Source of the DNA: Enchytraeus crypticus
Taxonomy: Eukaryota; Annelida; Clitellata; Enchytraeida; Enchytraeidae
Assembly (NCBI GenBank): GCA_905160935.1
Contig: CAJHZI010000646.1
Span: 372,001-436,000 of the forward strand
DNA length: 64,000 bases
Direction: 5' to 3'
The notes under the pieces: model-generated
The model's database searches: none
Told to the model about the DNA's origin: nothing
What the model saw: only the letters and a program-made list of their open reading frames with translations
Made by a program: the position numbers and the translations under genes
In this document: one piece after another, positions 23,740 to 35,830 of the stretch
How positions within the stretch are numbered: position 1 is the first letter of the stretch
Layout of the letters: each line of letters opens with the position of its first letter

Positions 23740-25394
23740 AGCTCAGCACATAATCGAGGACATCTAGCTACTTAAAAGAATTGCTGAAACAGACTGCATT
23801 AAATCTTTGCAAAATCATGGAAAGCCTTTGCCAAAGAAAATATGTCTCTCGCATATCGCCGGTTTCCTTTGCAATAAATTTACCTGTGCCATTAATTATA
23901 TAAATAAAAATAATAATTATTATTATTATAAAAATCGTTTTTATAATATAATTTACTTAATAATTCCATGAGAGAAAACTTTCAGTTGGCAGGCAATCAG
24001 AGAATATACGATAGTATATTTGATAGGATGACGAATTGCAATAAACGATTTTCTAAGTAGGCTACACAATGGTTTCACTCAAAGTCAATGCTAATTTACT
24101 TCATGTGCAACACTGAAGGGGGGCTGGCATTTCTTTCACGGCGTCTCATTCATTTGCAAATTAATCTCCTGACGAAGCGACTTTCATTCAACAGCTGAGG
24201 TGCTTCATTTCGTATTTAAAATTGGGGAAGTATTTGCGCGAATTATTTTAGTATTGTTCGGCTTTTTACTATTTCATTTCAGACAAGACATACGGAAATA
24301 TTTAATAAACTATTAAGTTTAAGATTCCGTTGATTGGTCGAGCAATACATTTAATAACACACTTTTTTCAACACACATAAGACCGGGTTGGATTTGTCAC
24401 ACGAGATGCCTTTGCGGATTTTATTTTCGACACTATATTAAAAACTAAACAGTAATATGTAGATTGAACAGAATAGCTGAAAATGGCTAGCCTAGAAAGG
24501 AAAGTCATTAGTTTGGCTCCCAGTCGGACCGACTAAGATACTATACTAAATGTATGTTATGGAACAAAAATTAAATTAAGCTTTCAAGATTTATTTAAAG
24601 TGACTATGTGTAGCAGTATAGCACATGAAAATTATTCACAGTCTTGTTTACCCTGGGGAGTGTTGTATACATGCTTATATTTCATAAAAAATGTCAAAAC
24701 GTAACTATCTAACCATCATTTAACCGTAAAGCTCATTACATTTCTTTTACAAATTCAAAATCGCACTAACCCATCAAGTGAATGAAAAACATACATGTAT
24801 ATAATCCACTAGCGATTTACGAGAAGTATTTCAGGGTGCGCTCCTAGATGTCCTATAGAAATGGTTTCTCTAAACTAATGGAATACCAGCGTCGTGTATT
24901 CAGAGTTCCGGCAGATATTCAACAATAGCTCAGCGGTCAGTAGGTGTGGTATGCTATCTACAGATATGAGATCAAACCACAGGTTCGTCCGACCTCCTTT
25001 CAATTCCCCAGCGATATCGATTGTAAATCAATGAGTCGTAAAATTCAATTAAATCGCCAAGACATCAACGGCCACCTATACTTGACGTTACATCTAGGTA
25101 CCTCAAACTCTCGTGGTAGTCTCGTCATTTAACATGTAAATACTGAACATCGAGTATTCGTGGAGAGCTCGTATCTCTATTTCAAATGATTTACTAGCTA
25201 TTTAGATACTGAACTTTTTATTATTAATTAGAGTATAATTTATATTTACCGTACTATGTCGGATCGATTTAGAATAAGAAGAGACAATTTGAGTATACTT
25301 TATAAAGGATACTATGCTTTATCAATAGTGTCGTAAACTTTGACAGTGAAGAAGCAGAGAAGAGGAACTTACTGATCGATGGAGTGCTTCCTTA

Positions 25395-25908
25395 TGAAGA
25401 TAGATAGACAGATAGACAGATAGACAGATAGACAGATAGACAGATAGACAGATAGACAGATAGACAGATAGACAGATAGACAGATAGACAGATAGACAGA
25501 TAGACAGATAGACAGATAGACAGATAGACAGATAGACAGATAGACAGATAGACAGATAGAGATAGACAGATAGACAGATAGACAGATAGACAGATAGACA
25601 GATAGACAGATAGACAGATAGACAGATAGACAGATAGACAGATAGACAGATAGACAGATAGACAGATAGATAGACATAGACAGATAGACAGATAGACAGA
25701 TAGAGATAGACAGATAGACAGATAGACAGATAGACAGATAGACAGAGACAGATAGACAGATAGACAGATAGACAGATAGACAGATAGACAGATAGACAGA
25801 TAGACAGATCGACAGATAGACAGATAGACAGATAGACAGATAGACAGATAGACAGATAGACAGATAGACAGATAGACAGATAGACAGTAGACAGATAGAC
25901 AGATAGAC

Positions 25909-25955
<47 letters not shown>

Positions 25956-25990
25956 TAGATAGATAGATAGATAGACACATAGACAGATAG
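25395..25990. repeat. 8-bp microsatellite array (GATAGACA)n
   Basis: About 580 bp of period-8 repeat with occasional GATAGAGATAGACA and ATAGACATAGACA variants, ending in (GACA)n and (GATA)n. Its period leaves all three minus-strand frames open, giving three long Cys-Leu-Ser-Val open frames that are not genes. Confidence 0.97.
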
Positions 25991-27385
25991 AAGAGTAATT
26001 ATATATACCCTTACTAACGGATTTGTCCGGTATGAGAATATGAATATTAACCGGTTCTGATTCTTTAATTAATTTAAGTTTAACAGAAGATTTATTAATA
26101 AAATACATGTATTTGCTTCAAATAATTAAAACAATATATTATAAATAATATCACTGATTATATTTAGTGAACCAGTTTCTTTACAAGCTTTACCTGAAGC
26201 CGCGGCTTACCATTTATAATAATTAAAGTAAATTATTGGATTAAATCTCACCGATTCAAATTTCTACTCTATCGCGGTAAGTAGGCTCTATACTGTAAAC
26301 TAAATAACTTAATTACTAATACATTCAATTCTTATAAGTCACTCAATATGAATTTTTGTAGACGCTCGTAATATTTTTGGTAACAGCCAATGAGATTTAC
26401 CCACCCCCCCCCCCAAAATGATATACGGCCAAATATTACAAGTTACACAGTTGAACAATTGCATGAGTACAATAGATGATCATCATTTCATTACATAAAG
26501 AAAAGGAAATTAAGCTACTTTTTTGAAAAACTTAAGAAATAATTTGTTAACGGCAAGAAATACCCATAGGCCTATGCATATTTGAATGACTTTTAACTTT
26601 AATTTAACTTAACTTAATTTAAGGTCCTTCAAATGGATTTGCACGCATTTTGCCTCAGCCTCTCCAAATAAATAACTAAAGACTTTTTTCTTATTAAATG
26701 ACAACGAAACTGTATCGCTATCGCTTTCAAATAAGAAAACTCCTGAAAATATATAAATTAGTTAGTTAAGAGTAATGCGGTAGGGATGTATAACATACGT
26801 TATTGCCTTTTTTCATATTCAGTTTTTATCTCAAATTGCAATTCTATCTTGGCTTTGCTGTATAGCATTTGACTTGCTAGACTACTTACTCCAGCACAAT
26901 TCAAAAACACAAATCCGAGAATGGTTTGCAAGCTATGAAGAGAAAATACTCCATTCCATAAATTTCCAAACTAGATTTCGCAAATTCTGCCATAGTATTA
27001 ACAAATCTGAGTCAGTATCTACTTTATAGTGCGGTGATTGTTGTTGTATCTTCTTTAGTAGTCTTTTACCGATGAAAGCACTATTCAGTTAATCCAGAAC
27101 TTGCCTCCAGGTTTTAAATATTCTTAAACAAAACATGGGAAAGCGTCATGAAGTCTTCATAGAAACAGCGGCACAGCTGACGCGCATGTATCAGTTATCA
27201 ACTTGTATTGATACAATTTACCAACCTTCCACTTATCCCACTTACTAGAGTTACCCAATGTTTATCTTTCACAAGTGCCGCCATCTCACGGCCTCAGTGT
27301 AAAGGTAACATCTGCGCTCTAGCCAGCATGAGCTGCAGCTTCTATAGCCTATACATTACCTTGCTCTATAGGCCTAATAATAGAT
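25991..27385. other. No gene seen
   Basis: AT-rich. A run of about 13 C at 26401..26415 is the only striking feature. 27280..27360 is slightly GC-richer. No exon or repeat family recognised. Confidence 0.55.
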
Positions 27386-27435
27386 AAAGGTTTAACGTCT
27401 GTTTTCGCACGCAAGGGTGATGTAAGCGACCAACC
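27386..27435 (-). repeat. SINE 3' tail relic
   Basis: AAAGGTTTAACGTCTGTTTT on the plus strand is the reverse complement of the shared SINE tail AAACNGACGTTAAACCTTT. The rest is too decayed to place. Confidence 0.45.
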
Positions 27436-27578
27436 ACTCATACGGTATAATGAATTGTATCTCGGGAATTGGCAATCCTGTAAGTTGTAATCCAGAAGTT
27501 GTAATCGTTGAATAATCTAGATGGCAGCTCTCAGAAACAAAGTAGCGTACATCAGGTGCATAAGTGCATTAGCTGAGT

Positions 27579-27645
27579 TGAAACATAACATAACACAACA
27601 TAACATAACATAACATAACATAACATAGCATAACATAACGTAACA
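27579..27645. repeat. Pentanucleotide microsatellite (ATAAC)n
   Basis: Runs of CATAA with small changes (CACAA, CATAG, CGTAA). It creates a false 89-aa minus-strand open frame. Confidence 0.9.
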
Positions 27646-27800
27646 CAATAATTAGAGTGTTACAGTCAACAATGACAACATCGGGCATTATTGCGACAAA
27701 ATCAAGCCGGTGAACAAAAAGAAGGTCCAAAAACGGTGCAAATTCTAAAATCCAGAAAATCTGTCCAAAGTAAAGGGAATTAAAGAAAAGGCGGTCTAGG

Positions 27801-27848
27801 CGATGTTTAGGCGCTGGTCGACCAATGACGACCAGCACCTAAACATCG
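27801..27848. repeat. 20-bp hairpin with 8-nt loop
   Basis: CGATGTTTAGGCGCTGGTCG, loop ACCAATGA, then its reverse complement with one change (a G:T-type pair in one strand's RNA). The flank repeats CGACCAATGACG on both sides. Confidence 0.88.
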
Positions 27849-28499
27849 GCGACCAATGACGCCATTCTGCGTCAAAGCATAAAACTGACGGCTATTGTAG
27901 TAGTCATACTCTTGGATTTGATATTACGATAGTGCTAGAAAGTATGCCATAGCAATGACAGTGCTGATAGCGCAAGAAATAAAAATTGCGATTACAGATA
28001 GAAATAGAAATGAAATAGCTCTAGAAATTTTTTTGGAGGCAACATTAAATTTTTGTGTCTCTCAAATGAATTTTTCGTTTAACGGTTTCATCGATGGACG
28101 GCTTAATATAATCCAAATACTAGTTATGGTAGGCCTACTTGTCGGCTAGATAAAGGGGCATACTTGTAATGAATAGGCCTATGCCTACAGAAATGAGACA
28201 GAAGGCTGTAGGCCTAAATAGAAATGTGTCCCTTGGACCTGTCATCTGGTACCTCTCTAAAATTCTAAGTTATCGAGTAAGAAAAAAAGAAGTAGTAAGT
28301 GAATATGTTTGTCTACGTGTCCTATGTTTATCTACGTTTTCTATGTTTGTCTACTGTCCACCACATGTAGCATAGCATCTGCAGATAGCAGACATGCGAT
28401 AGACCAACTCGACCACGACGTCACGGTTACTGAAACTGCAATCCGATCTCTTCCTGAAATTTCAAACTTTCTACCCCCATCTCATGATCTCACTCAAAA

Positions 28500-28640
28500 A
28501 CACTCCCTGTAGTTCCTTCTCTCCCTCCTTCCTTCTCTCTCGCTCTCTTTTTGTTTTCTCTCTCCCCCTCTCTCGTTCTCTCTCTCTCAATTTCTCTCTC
28601 TCTCTCTCTAACTCTCTCTCTCTCACTCTCACTTTCCAGT
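28500..28640. repeat. CT-rich (GA-rich on minus) tract
   Basis: Imperfect (CT)n with TTT and CCC interruptions. The small open frames over it on both strands are composed of Ser/Leu or Arg/Glu only and are not genes. Confidence 0.9.
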
Positions 28641-28984
28641 CCTCTCTCCTTCCCGAGAAGAGTAAACAGGAATGCGGTTGAAAGGAGCACCTGCTATGAG
28701 TGAATATCAAATGTCCCTCCATCTCATCATACTATAACATAACACAGAGATAGGAGGCGTTGGCAAACCAGCAGTCCAACTTCTGATGCAATACGAGCAT
28801 AGTCTACATGTAAATATTCATTATAAAATTATATTTAATATGCAAATATAGACCTACCAATGCGTTAGACATGTGCATCAGGCCTATGTACTAACATAAA
28901 CACATAATATTATATATGCATACATGTATATAAGTGAATATACATGTATGTGAATATACATGTATATACATACATATATATGGG

Positions 28985-28989
28985 CCTAC

Positions 28990-29031
<42 letters not shown>

Positions 29032-29061
29032 TAAAATATATTTGTATAATATAAATAAAAT

Positions 29062-29121
<60 letters not shown>
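28985..29121. repeat. (TA)n microsatellites
   Basis: Two runs of pure or near-pure TA (28991..29023 and 29068..29121) around a short TATAAA-rich spacer. They directly precede a LINE fragment. Confidence 0.95.
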
Positions 29122-29123
<2 letters not shown>

Positions 29124-29133
29124 TATATATAAA

Positions 29134-29529
29134 CTATGTATGGATGTGAGACATGGACCTTAAGGAAGGAAGATATTAGGAAACTGGAGGTGTTGGAAAT
29201 GTGGATTTGGAGAGGAATAGAGAGGATTAGCTAGGCTCAAAAGGTTACAAATGAGGAAGTTCTGGAGAGAGTTGGCACAGATAGACAGTTGATAAATGTA
29301 TTAAGAAATACGAAGAAGAGTTGAATAGGACACATTCTAAGCGGGAAGGTTTATTAATAGAGGTCATAGAAGATAGAATGGAAGGAAAAAGAGGCAAGGG
29401 CAGGTCGAGATTAAGTATGTTAGATGATTTAAAGACCCACTCCTATGTGGGAATGAAGAGGAATGCGGAAGACAGAGAAGAGTGGAGGCTTTATACATTA
29501 TGGATCTGCCAGCAGTAGGCAGTGCACTA

Positions 29530-29531
<2 letters not shown>
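29134..29531 (+). pseudogene. LINE reverse-transcriptase 3' end relic
   Basis: Conceptual reading, with broken frames, gives YGCETWTLRKEDIRKLEVLE, MWIWRGIERIS, VTNEEVLERVG and then KYEEELNRTHS, GKRGKGRSRLSMLDDLK and MKRNAEDREEWRLY. This order is typical of the C-terminal end of non-LTR retrotransposon polyproteins (after the RT domain): YGCETWTL, then a GHI/R region, then GKR.RGR....DD. It is frameshifted and 5' truncated, so inactive. It ends at GCAGTGCACTAAG and runs straight into (TA)n. Three more copies are at 34950, 39680 and 60848. Known: LINE insertions are commonly 5' truncated. Inferred: these belong to one family. Confidence 0.75.

Positions 29532-29582
<51 letters not shown>
29532..29582. 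repeat. (TA)n microsatellite at LINE 3' end
   Basis: Pure TA run beginning immediately after the LINE 3' terminus GCACTAAGA. Confidence 0.93.
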
Positions 29583-30280
29583 CTATGTATACATATAATG
29601 AATAGGCCCTATAGACCTTAATACATAAGTTGTTTACTTTGTTTGATTATTATTTAAAAAGGGAATTGAAGAAATTGTGCAGAAGGTAGTTCTACATCAC
29701 TATGCCTATATCAAATTATATAAACAATGCACGACGGGCGATATAGCCTACAGTTGAAGTAACGTCTATCATTCAGCACTTCAAATAAAATCAGGGAACA
29801 AGAGTTGTTACTATTCTAATAGAACCATGAAAATGATTATATATTGCAAAATAGGCCTACTATGAGATAGCGAAGACACTATTAAAGGAAAAGGTCAATG
29901 TGACGTCCATCAACTTCAGTGAATCATAGCTACAGCCTCTTTCTGAATGCAGGAGTGAATATCTCCATTGAGAGATGGGATATATTCTTACATATTTTCG
30001 GAATCACTGTTTTAAAGTAATCTTTGTTTCGTCCTTTGGGGGTAAATTCTCGAAATTTTTGCATCATACTTCTGAATGACTTCAAACAATCATTATTCTT
30101 GGAGAAAGTTTATTTAGGACTTCACTTCTTCACTTTTTGTTGCATTTAATATATAGGCCTAATGTTAATTTTGGAATTGAAGATGGATTACGCAAAACGG
30201 TCACAAATATTTAACACTTTTGTAACAGCACTAATATAAATGTGACAAAACGGCCTATATAGGCCTATGTATATATACAT
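29583..30280. other. No gene seen
   Basis: AT-rich sequence between TA blocks. Short GGCCTA-type motifs only. Confidence 0.55.
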
Positions 30281-30286
30281 ATATAG

Positions 30287-30356
<70 letters not shown>

Positions 30357-30414
30357 TATATATATATGTATTATATACATATATATATTATATACTGTAA
30401 TATATATATATAGC

Positions 30415-30445
<31 letters not shown>

Positions 30446-30447
30446 GC

Positions 30448-30500
<53 letters not shown>

Positions 30501-30512
30501 TACATGTATATA
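30281..30512. repeat. (TA)n-rich block
   Basis: Long TA runs with isolated substitutions. The Tyr-Ile open frame here is an artefact of TATATA. Confidence 0.95.
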
Positions 30513-30514
30513 TA

Positions 30515-31262
30515 CAGGGTGAGTAAAAAAAGATTACACCTGCAAAAAGTTTGAATATCTCAGGCCACTGTTAATATTTGCCAATAACACTTTTAGCAAT
30601 TACTAAAGGACCAATTTATGATGGGGTGGTCAATTTTCATCTGTTTTGGTACATAGATTGGCCAGTTATGCAAGTTTCAGCAGAGCAACCCCCATTTTTT
30701 AATGTACTGTAAATATAAATTATATTTAATTTTATTTTTATTTTGGCCCCGAAAAGGCCGTTGTAGTGGTTCAGAAAGAACCAGTTGTATCTTCTAGCAT
30801 TGCTGACTATTCGATATGCTTTCCTCCCGCTGCTACGCAGGACTGCAGTCGCTTTCGGAACGCTAGGACAGCCTTGTTGATTCCAGCTTGGGGCACTCTC
30901 TCCCAGATTGACTGTAGCACTTCCTGCAGTTCTGTCTTGTTTTTTTCTTCGACTGGTGTTTCTGATAGAGATGCAGCATAGTTCCCCAGACATGGTAATC
31001 CAGAGTAAAGTATTGACGTAATAGTGAGCGTTCAACTTTTCCCTCTCGCCAATGACGTGAAAATTTGCCCTTACTGTTGCAGCAAACCCCATTTTTAGGT
31101 AAAAAATGGGGGTTGCTCTGCTGAAACTTGTATAACTAGCTCATTGGCCACCTCATAAAAAGTAGTCGCTTATTAATTAGAAAAAATTTTATTTGAAAAT
31201 ATTATCAGTAGCCTGAGATATTCAAACTTTTTGCAGGTGTAATCTTTTTTATACTCACCCTG
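30515..31262 (-). mobile_element. Internally deleted mariner-like (Tc1/mariner) transposon
   Basis: The element is 748 bp, bounded by inverted ends CAGGGTGAGTAAAAAAAGAT / ATACTCACCCTG and flanked by TA on both sides, the target site of the Tc1/mariner superfamily. The inverted repeat is long: outer 50 bp nearly perfect, then similarity continuing in patches to about 30710 and from about 31097 inward (shared AAAATGGGGGTTGCTCTGCT). Between the repeats, the minus strand keeps scraps of a transposase: HYYVNTLL, LDYHVWGTM (about 30977..31003) and VPQAGINKAVLAFRKRL with CVAAGGKHIE before a stop. These match the C-terminal part of mariner-type transposases (NPLDYxVWG ... FxKRL ... AxGGHIE). A large internal deletion and a frameshift mean it encodes no working enzyme. 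The 151-aa open frame crossing it is mostly in the wrong frame. Confidence 0.85.
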
Positions 31263-31432
31263 TATATATATACTGTGTATATGCATACATGTATACTGTA
31301 TATATACCATATAGACCTATATACCGCATAATATAGGCTCTATGCATGTAGACCTATACTTCATAATATAGCAGTATATAAATATAAATAAATAAACATG
31401 CAAATAGTTTTATGTTTATATATATACATATT

Positions 31433-31493
<61 letters not shown>

Positions 31494-31509
31494 TATATAT
31501 ACTGTACAG

Positions 31510-31545
<36 letters not shown>

Positions 31546-31782
31546 ATAGTATATATATACATATATATACATATATATTATATATACAATATACATGGTA
31601 GGCCTATACTTATATATAGGCCTACATGTATATATATATAGTTACGCGAAATTTTCTATAATGTATATATATATACAAAATACACATATATCTAAATAAA
31701 TATATAGAAAATAGATATATAGATATGTAATATGTATATATATATGCATATTAGGAATACATATGCATATATGTCTGTATGT

Positions 31783-31862
<80 letters not shown>

Positions 31863-31900
31863 CACCGTATATATATATTTGAATAAATATACTCATATAA

Positions 31901-31931
<31 letters not shown>

Positions 31932-32024
31932 GGCCTATATATATACGTATATATTCGTACTCTCTGTGTATTCATATGTGTGATATCGTCGTTGAAATAA
32001 GTAAACATATACATTGGCCCCTAG

Positions 32025-32077
<53 letters not shown>

Positions 32078-32399
32078 TCTGTATATATATATATATAATG
32101 TTGAGTATTTATAATCATATAGGCCTATTATATATTTTTATATATTAGAAATATATGATACGTGTAGGCCTAATTATGTACTGTATGTATATATGTGTAT
32201 ATATATATATGTATATATATTTATTTATTTATTTATACTGGCGCATATATACTGTATCGGCCTCTGAATTATATGTATATATATATATATAATATATATA
32301 TATATATATAATATATATATAGATATATATATATATACATGATACGCCTATATATTTTTATATTGTTCTACTAAATAATTATATCATTATGAAATTGTC

Positions 32400-32474
<75 letters not shown>

Positions 32475-32480
32475 CCTATA
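31263..32480. repeat. (TA)n-rich block with GGCCTA motifs
   Basis: Alternating TA runs (for example 31437..31490, 31789..31851, 32397..32473) and short spacers, many containing TAGGCCTA. Several Tyr-Ile open frames on both strands are artefacts. Confidence 0.93.
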
Positions 32481-34949
32481 TATATATATACCTACACAAT
32501 GCATTGATTATATATATTATTTGTAGGCCTAATAAAATGAAAGTGTTCTTTATATCTAAATCACTAAAACAATTTGATAAAGTTGGCCTACAGAGAAACT
32601 CTATAGTTGTAAACTATATTACCAAGCATTCATTTGAGATGTACTTCAATGAGATATACCTAATTTTGTACTTACAGTATCTAACTTAGAATTTCATATG
32701 TCGAAGTGAATTCAATACATGCGTAGAGGTGTTACACTTGAGCCATGCTATCAGTGTCAGATATAATTGTAAACAGACCAAGCCTGGAAGGGCTGCAGAG
32801 TCAAATGTTTGGCTTTCAATACACCTTGCAGTAGGGCTTACTTCATTACACTCAAATCAGTTTTATATCTCGATTAATTTAAATTAGAATTGAGAATTGC
32901 AAAGCTTCATGTCTCACTATAAAAACTTACTTAGCATCACTCAGTATTAAATAATAGTAAGTGATGCTAAGTAAGTTTTCCCCTCTGCATATTTGCATGT
33001 ATATGCATATCCCTAAATAGGCAATATAGGAAAAGTTGGGCAACTAAGAGATGTTTATGAGCCAGCGATGTAAGATCGAATGAAGCAACTCGAGAATTAA
33101 CAACATTTATAATTTATTATAAAGCAATTCAGATGGTAGTTCCATTAACTAGTTTCATCATCAGTTTCTAATTTTCTCCCCTTCGAATTTGTGAAAATAT
33201 TATTATGCGTATAAATTTTGACATTCATAATGCACTTTTCCATAACTTTTTATTGTTTAGCATTCAAGCACATAATTGAAATACATAAAATTCTAATCTA
33301 GTTTATAAACCTGCATATGTCTATGAAATAAAATAATGAAAACTCTTCACCCCAACAGTTAGCGAAAATCACATAAAACCAAATCTTCATGTAATCTCAG
33401 ATGCTCATATTTGTGACCCTACAGAATTTCATCTAGTATATTTCATCTAGTATAGATGAGAGGTTGCTATTGGCGTGTGTTTGCGCGGACTTCATGCTGT
33501 TGAACCTTTGACGCAAACATCAAAAATTCCATCAGAATATCTGCGGGAAGTTCACCTCCTGCCAAACTGTCCATCACACCCAGCTTTGTCTGCTAGTTTT
33601 GAATTATAATTTCATCTATCCTTTATTTATAGTATTAAAGCAATCAGTATCGTTTCAACGATAACTACTAGGCCTACATATTTACGGATAGATATATAGA
33701 TAGAGATGTATGATGTTGAAATTACAAATACACTTATTTATAAATTTAAACAGGGGTCTATGGACTACTTTAGATTTATAAATATATTTGGACAACATTT
33801 CTAGTAGGCATATTAACTGGGCCTATACTAGGATTAAAATATAGGTTAAGTTGTGTTCGCATGTATGCATATAAAAGAAATTCTAGTTGTAGGCCTATGT
33901 AAGTAAACCTTCTCATACACAAGTAAATGTCCATATACTGTATGTAGGTCACTGTGTAAGTAGGCCAATATGTCAGTTAGTAAAGTTCTGTTTGTTAATG
34001 AGATATTACTGATTGTAGACCTATATATCACAGTGAAGTTCCACTGTTTGCAGGGCCTACCTACAGTAGATCTACATGTACTATGTAAGTGGCCTACTAC
34101 TGTATACACACGAGAATTCAAACAGTGGCATATTGCTGTTTTTTACATGCAAATAAATTAGTTTTTTCAATGCCAATATAAATCCCCTACAACAGACAAG
34201 AAGTAAATGCGTTGTAGCTAAGTTCATATTTAAAATGAACCATAGTTCAGCTCTTTTCATACGAGCAATAATCTTTGATATTTCTACATATCGCAGAAAT
34301 CTCTGCACATTCCAGTTCTAACCATCTTTGTACAACTGCGTATTTGAGTCTAATAGTGTTTCTTCATTAGCAGAGAGCGGACTGCGATATGCATGAGACA
34401 CCAGCACTATTGATTGACTATCACCCCCTCTCTAATCAATCATCCCTCTTCCGCTATTCTGCAACTCTCCACCCTCTGGGATCCTACACACATCTAATCT
34501 TTGCTACTATCCTCAAAATCAGGATAATTTCCTCCGAGGAATGCAGCCGACAACTTTGCTGAAGAAGTATCACAACTACAAGATAATTTATAAAATTATA
34601 TCATTTTTAATATATAGATGATAGTACTAAATGATCAAGTACTAAATTGGAGTACAACGCGGATTTAACAAGACTAAAATATTTTTCATACAATGTTGAG
34701 TGCTGAACCATATTTAGTAAGAAAACAAATGTTATTATTATTATTTCAATTAGGATTACATTTGTACACACTACATCAACCGGTGTATAGAATATAATAC
34801 CAGTAAAGCTTCAAGTTAATACTTCTGTTATTTTAAAATCTCTACATTTCACTGCATTTAAGAAGGGGCTAAGTTTGTAATCAAAGGATTTACATGAGCA
34901 TATCAGTCCAAGATAAAGATAGTGAAAATCTTGGTATGGGCGACGATAT
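32481..34949. other. No gene seen; one perfect hairpin
   Basis: AT-rich, mostly unique DNA. The only structured element I found is the 20-bp stem hairpin at 32922..32979, listed separately. Small open frames at 32504..32689 and 33846..34308 are not recognised and not convincing. Confidence 0.5.
32922..32979. repeat. Perfect 20-bp inverted repeat, 18-nt loop
   Basis: AAAACTTACTTAGCATCACT, an 18-nt AT-rich loop, then the exact reverse complement. The size would suit a small hairpin RNA or a very short inverted-repeat element. Confidence 0.9.
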
Positions 34950-35352
34950 TATATGAATGTGAAACATGGATCTAAGGAGATGATACCATGAAATTAAAGG
35001 CGATGATACCATGAAATTAAATTTGAACTCTGGATTTGGAGAAGAATGGAGAGGATTAGTTGGACTGAAAAGGTTCCAAATGAGGAAGTTCTGGAGAGAG
35101 TTGGTAGAAGATAGACAGTTGATAATTAAGAAATATAAAGAAGAGTTGGACAAGACACATTCTAAGGGTGAAAGTATACTAGAAGAGGTCATAGAAGATA
35201 GAATGGAAAGTAATAGAGGCAGAGACAGGAATTAGGAATGTTTTATGATGTAAAGATCAACTCATATGAAGAGTTAAAGAGGAAAGCGGATGACAGAGAA
35301 GAGAGGAGGCGTTATATGACATCGATATGTCAGTAGGCAGTGCACTAAGAGA
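34950..35352 (+). pseudogene. LINE reverse-transcriptase 3' end relic
   Basis: Second copy of the family at 29134: ATGAATGTGAAACATGGATC (CETW region), TGAGGAAGTTCTGGAGAGAG, AAGAGTTGGACAAGACACAT, then GAAGATAGAATGGAAAGTAA and the terminus CAGTGCACTAAGAGATAG. A 19-bp direct duplication, GATGATACCATGAAATTAAA-like, lies near 34980..35016. Frames are broken; inactive. Confidence 0.7.
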
Positions 35353-35737
35353 TAGATCAGTCAAATTTTATTACTTCGCATGCTTTTACATTTTCTTATA
35401 ACTAAAACTAGCTCTCTAATATTTTTCATTGTTTTGTACTCATGCTGTACTTTTACGTGCTACATGGATTTTAGTGTACTTACATTTTCAAAGTAATAGA
35501 TATCCCAAGTACTTGCATTCGTAACCAAATTAGTTGTTACTTATACTTAATCTTTAATTCATATCTTTTATTTTTAGGCATTTTTCGTAAAATGATTCAG
35601 AACAGTCGAGGGGAAGACTTTTTCTGGCATTCCTCTACTACAGGTTATTATTGTAAATATATACATCATTCTTTGCTATTTTCGATTAATCTGCGATTAC
35701 TTTGTTCTAGGAAATTAATTAAATTAATGACTGAATG

Positions 35738-35830
35738 AAACTGGATAGCAAGCTGGCATGATAAGCAGAAGTCCATCGGTTCGAATCCTATTTGAATTGT
35801 CTTTTGACAATAACGCTTGTGATACTGAAA
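35738..35830 (+). repeat. tRNA-like SINE, family D
   Basis: GGATAGCAAGCTGGCATGAT followed by a strong B box CATCGGTTCGAATCCTA. The opposite-strand copy at about 48440..48545 shares ATAGCAAGCT, the CATCGGTTCGAATC block and a downstream GTGATACTG-like motif. Confidence 0.6.

Larger units (their letters stand above)
22721..25390. other. No gene seen; short repeats and a palindrome
   Basis: From about 22730 to 22940, loosely repeated phrases of the form ACATTTAA(N)CAGNTCAA recur at spacings near 60 bp. A family H copy and a perfect palindrome are listed separately. The octamer-like ATTTGCAAATTAATC lies at about 24152..24166. No exon recognised. Confidence 0.5.

Noticed and set aside
24930..24990. 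tRNA-like sequence AATAGCTCAGCGGTCAGTAG
   Set aside because: Resembles an A-box region but there is no clear B box and no second copy; too weak to call.
25322..26108. Three long minus-strand open frames rich in Cys-Leu-Ser-Val
   Set aside because: They are all translations of one period-8 microsatellite, open in every frame; no domain or start context.
30637..31092. 151-aa minus-strand open frame as a gene
   Set aside because: It lies inside a TA-flanked inverted-repeat element and switches frame relative to the transposase fragments; it is a pseudogene remnant.
31398..32014. Tyr-Ile-rich open frames
   Set aside because: Translations of TATATA runs on both strands, without coding character.
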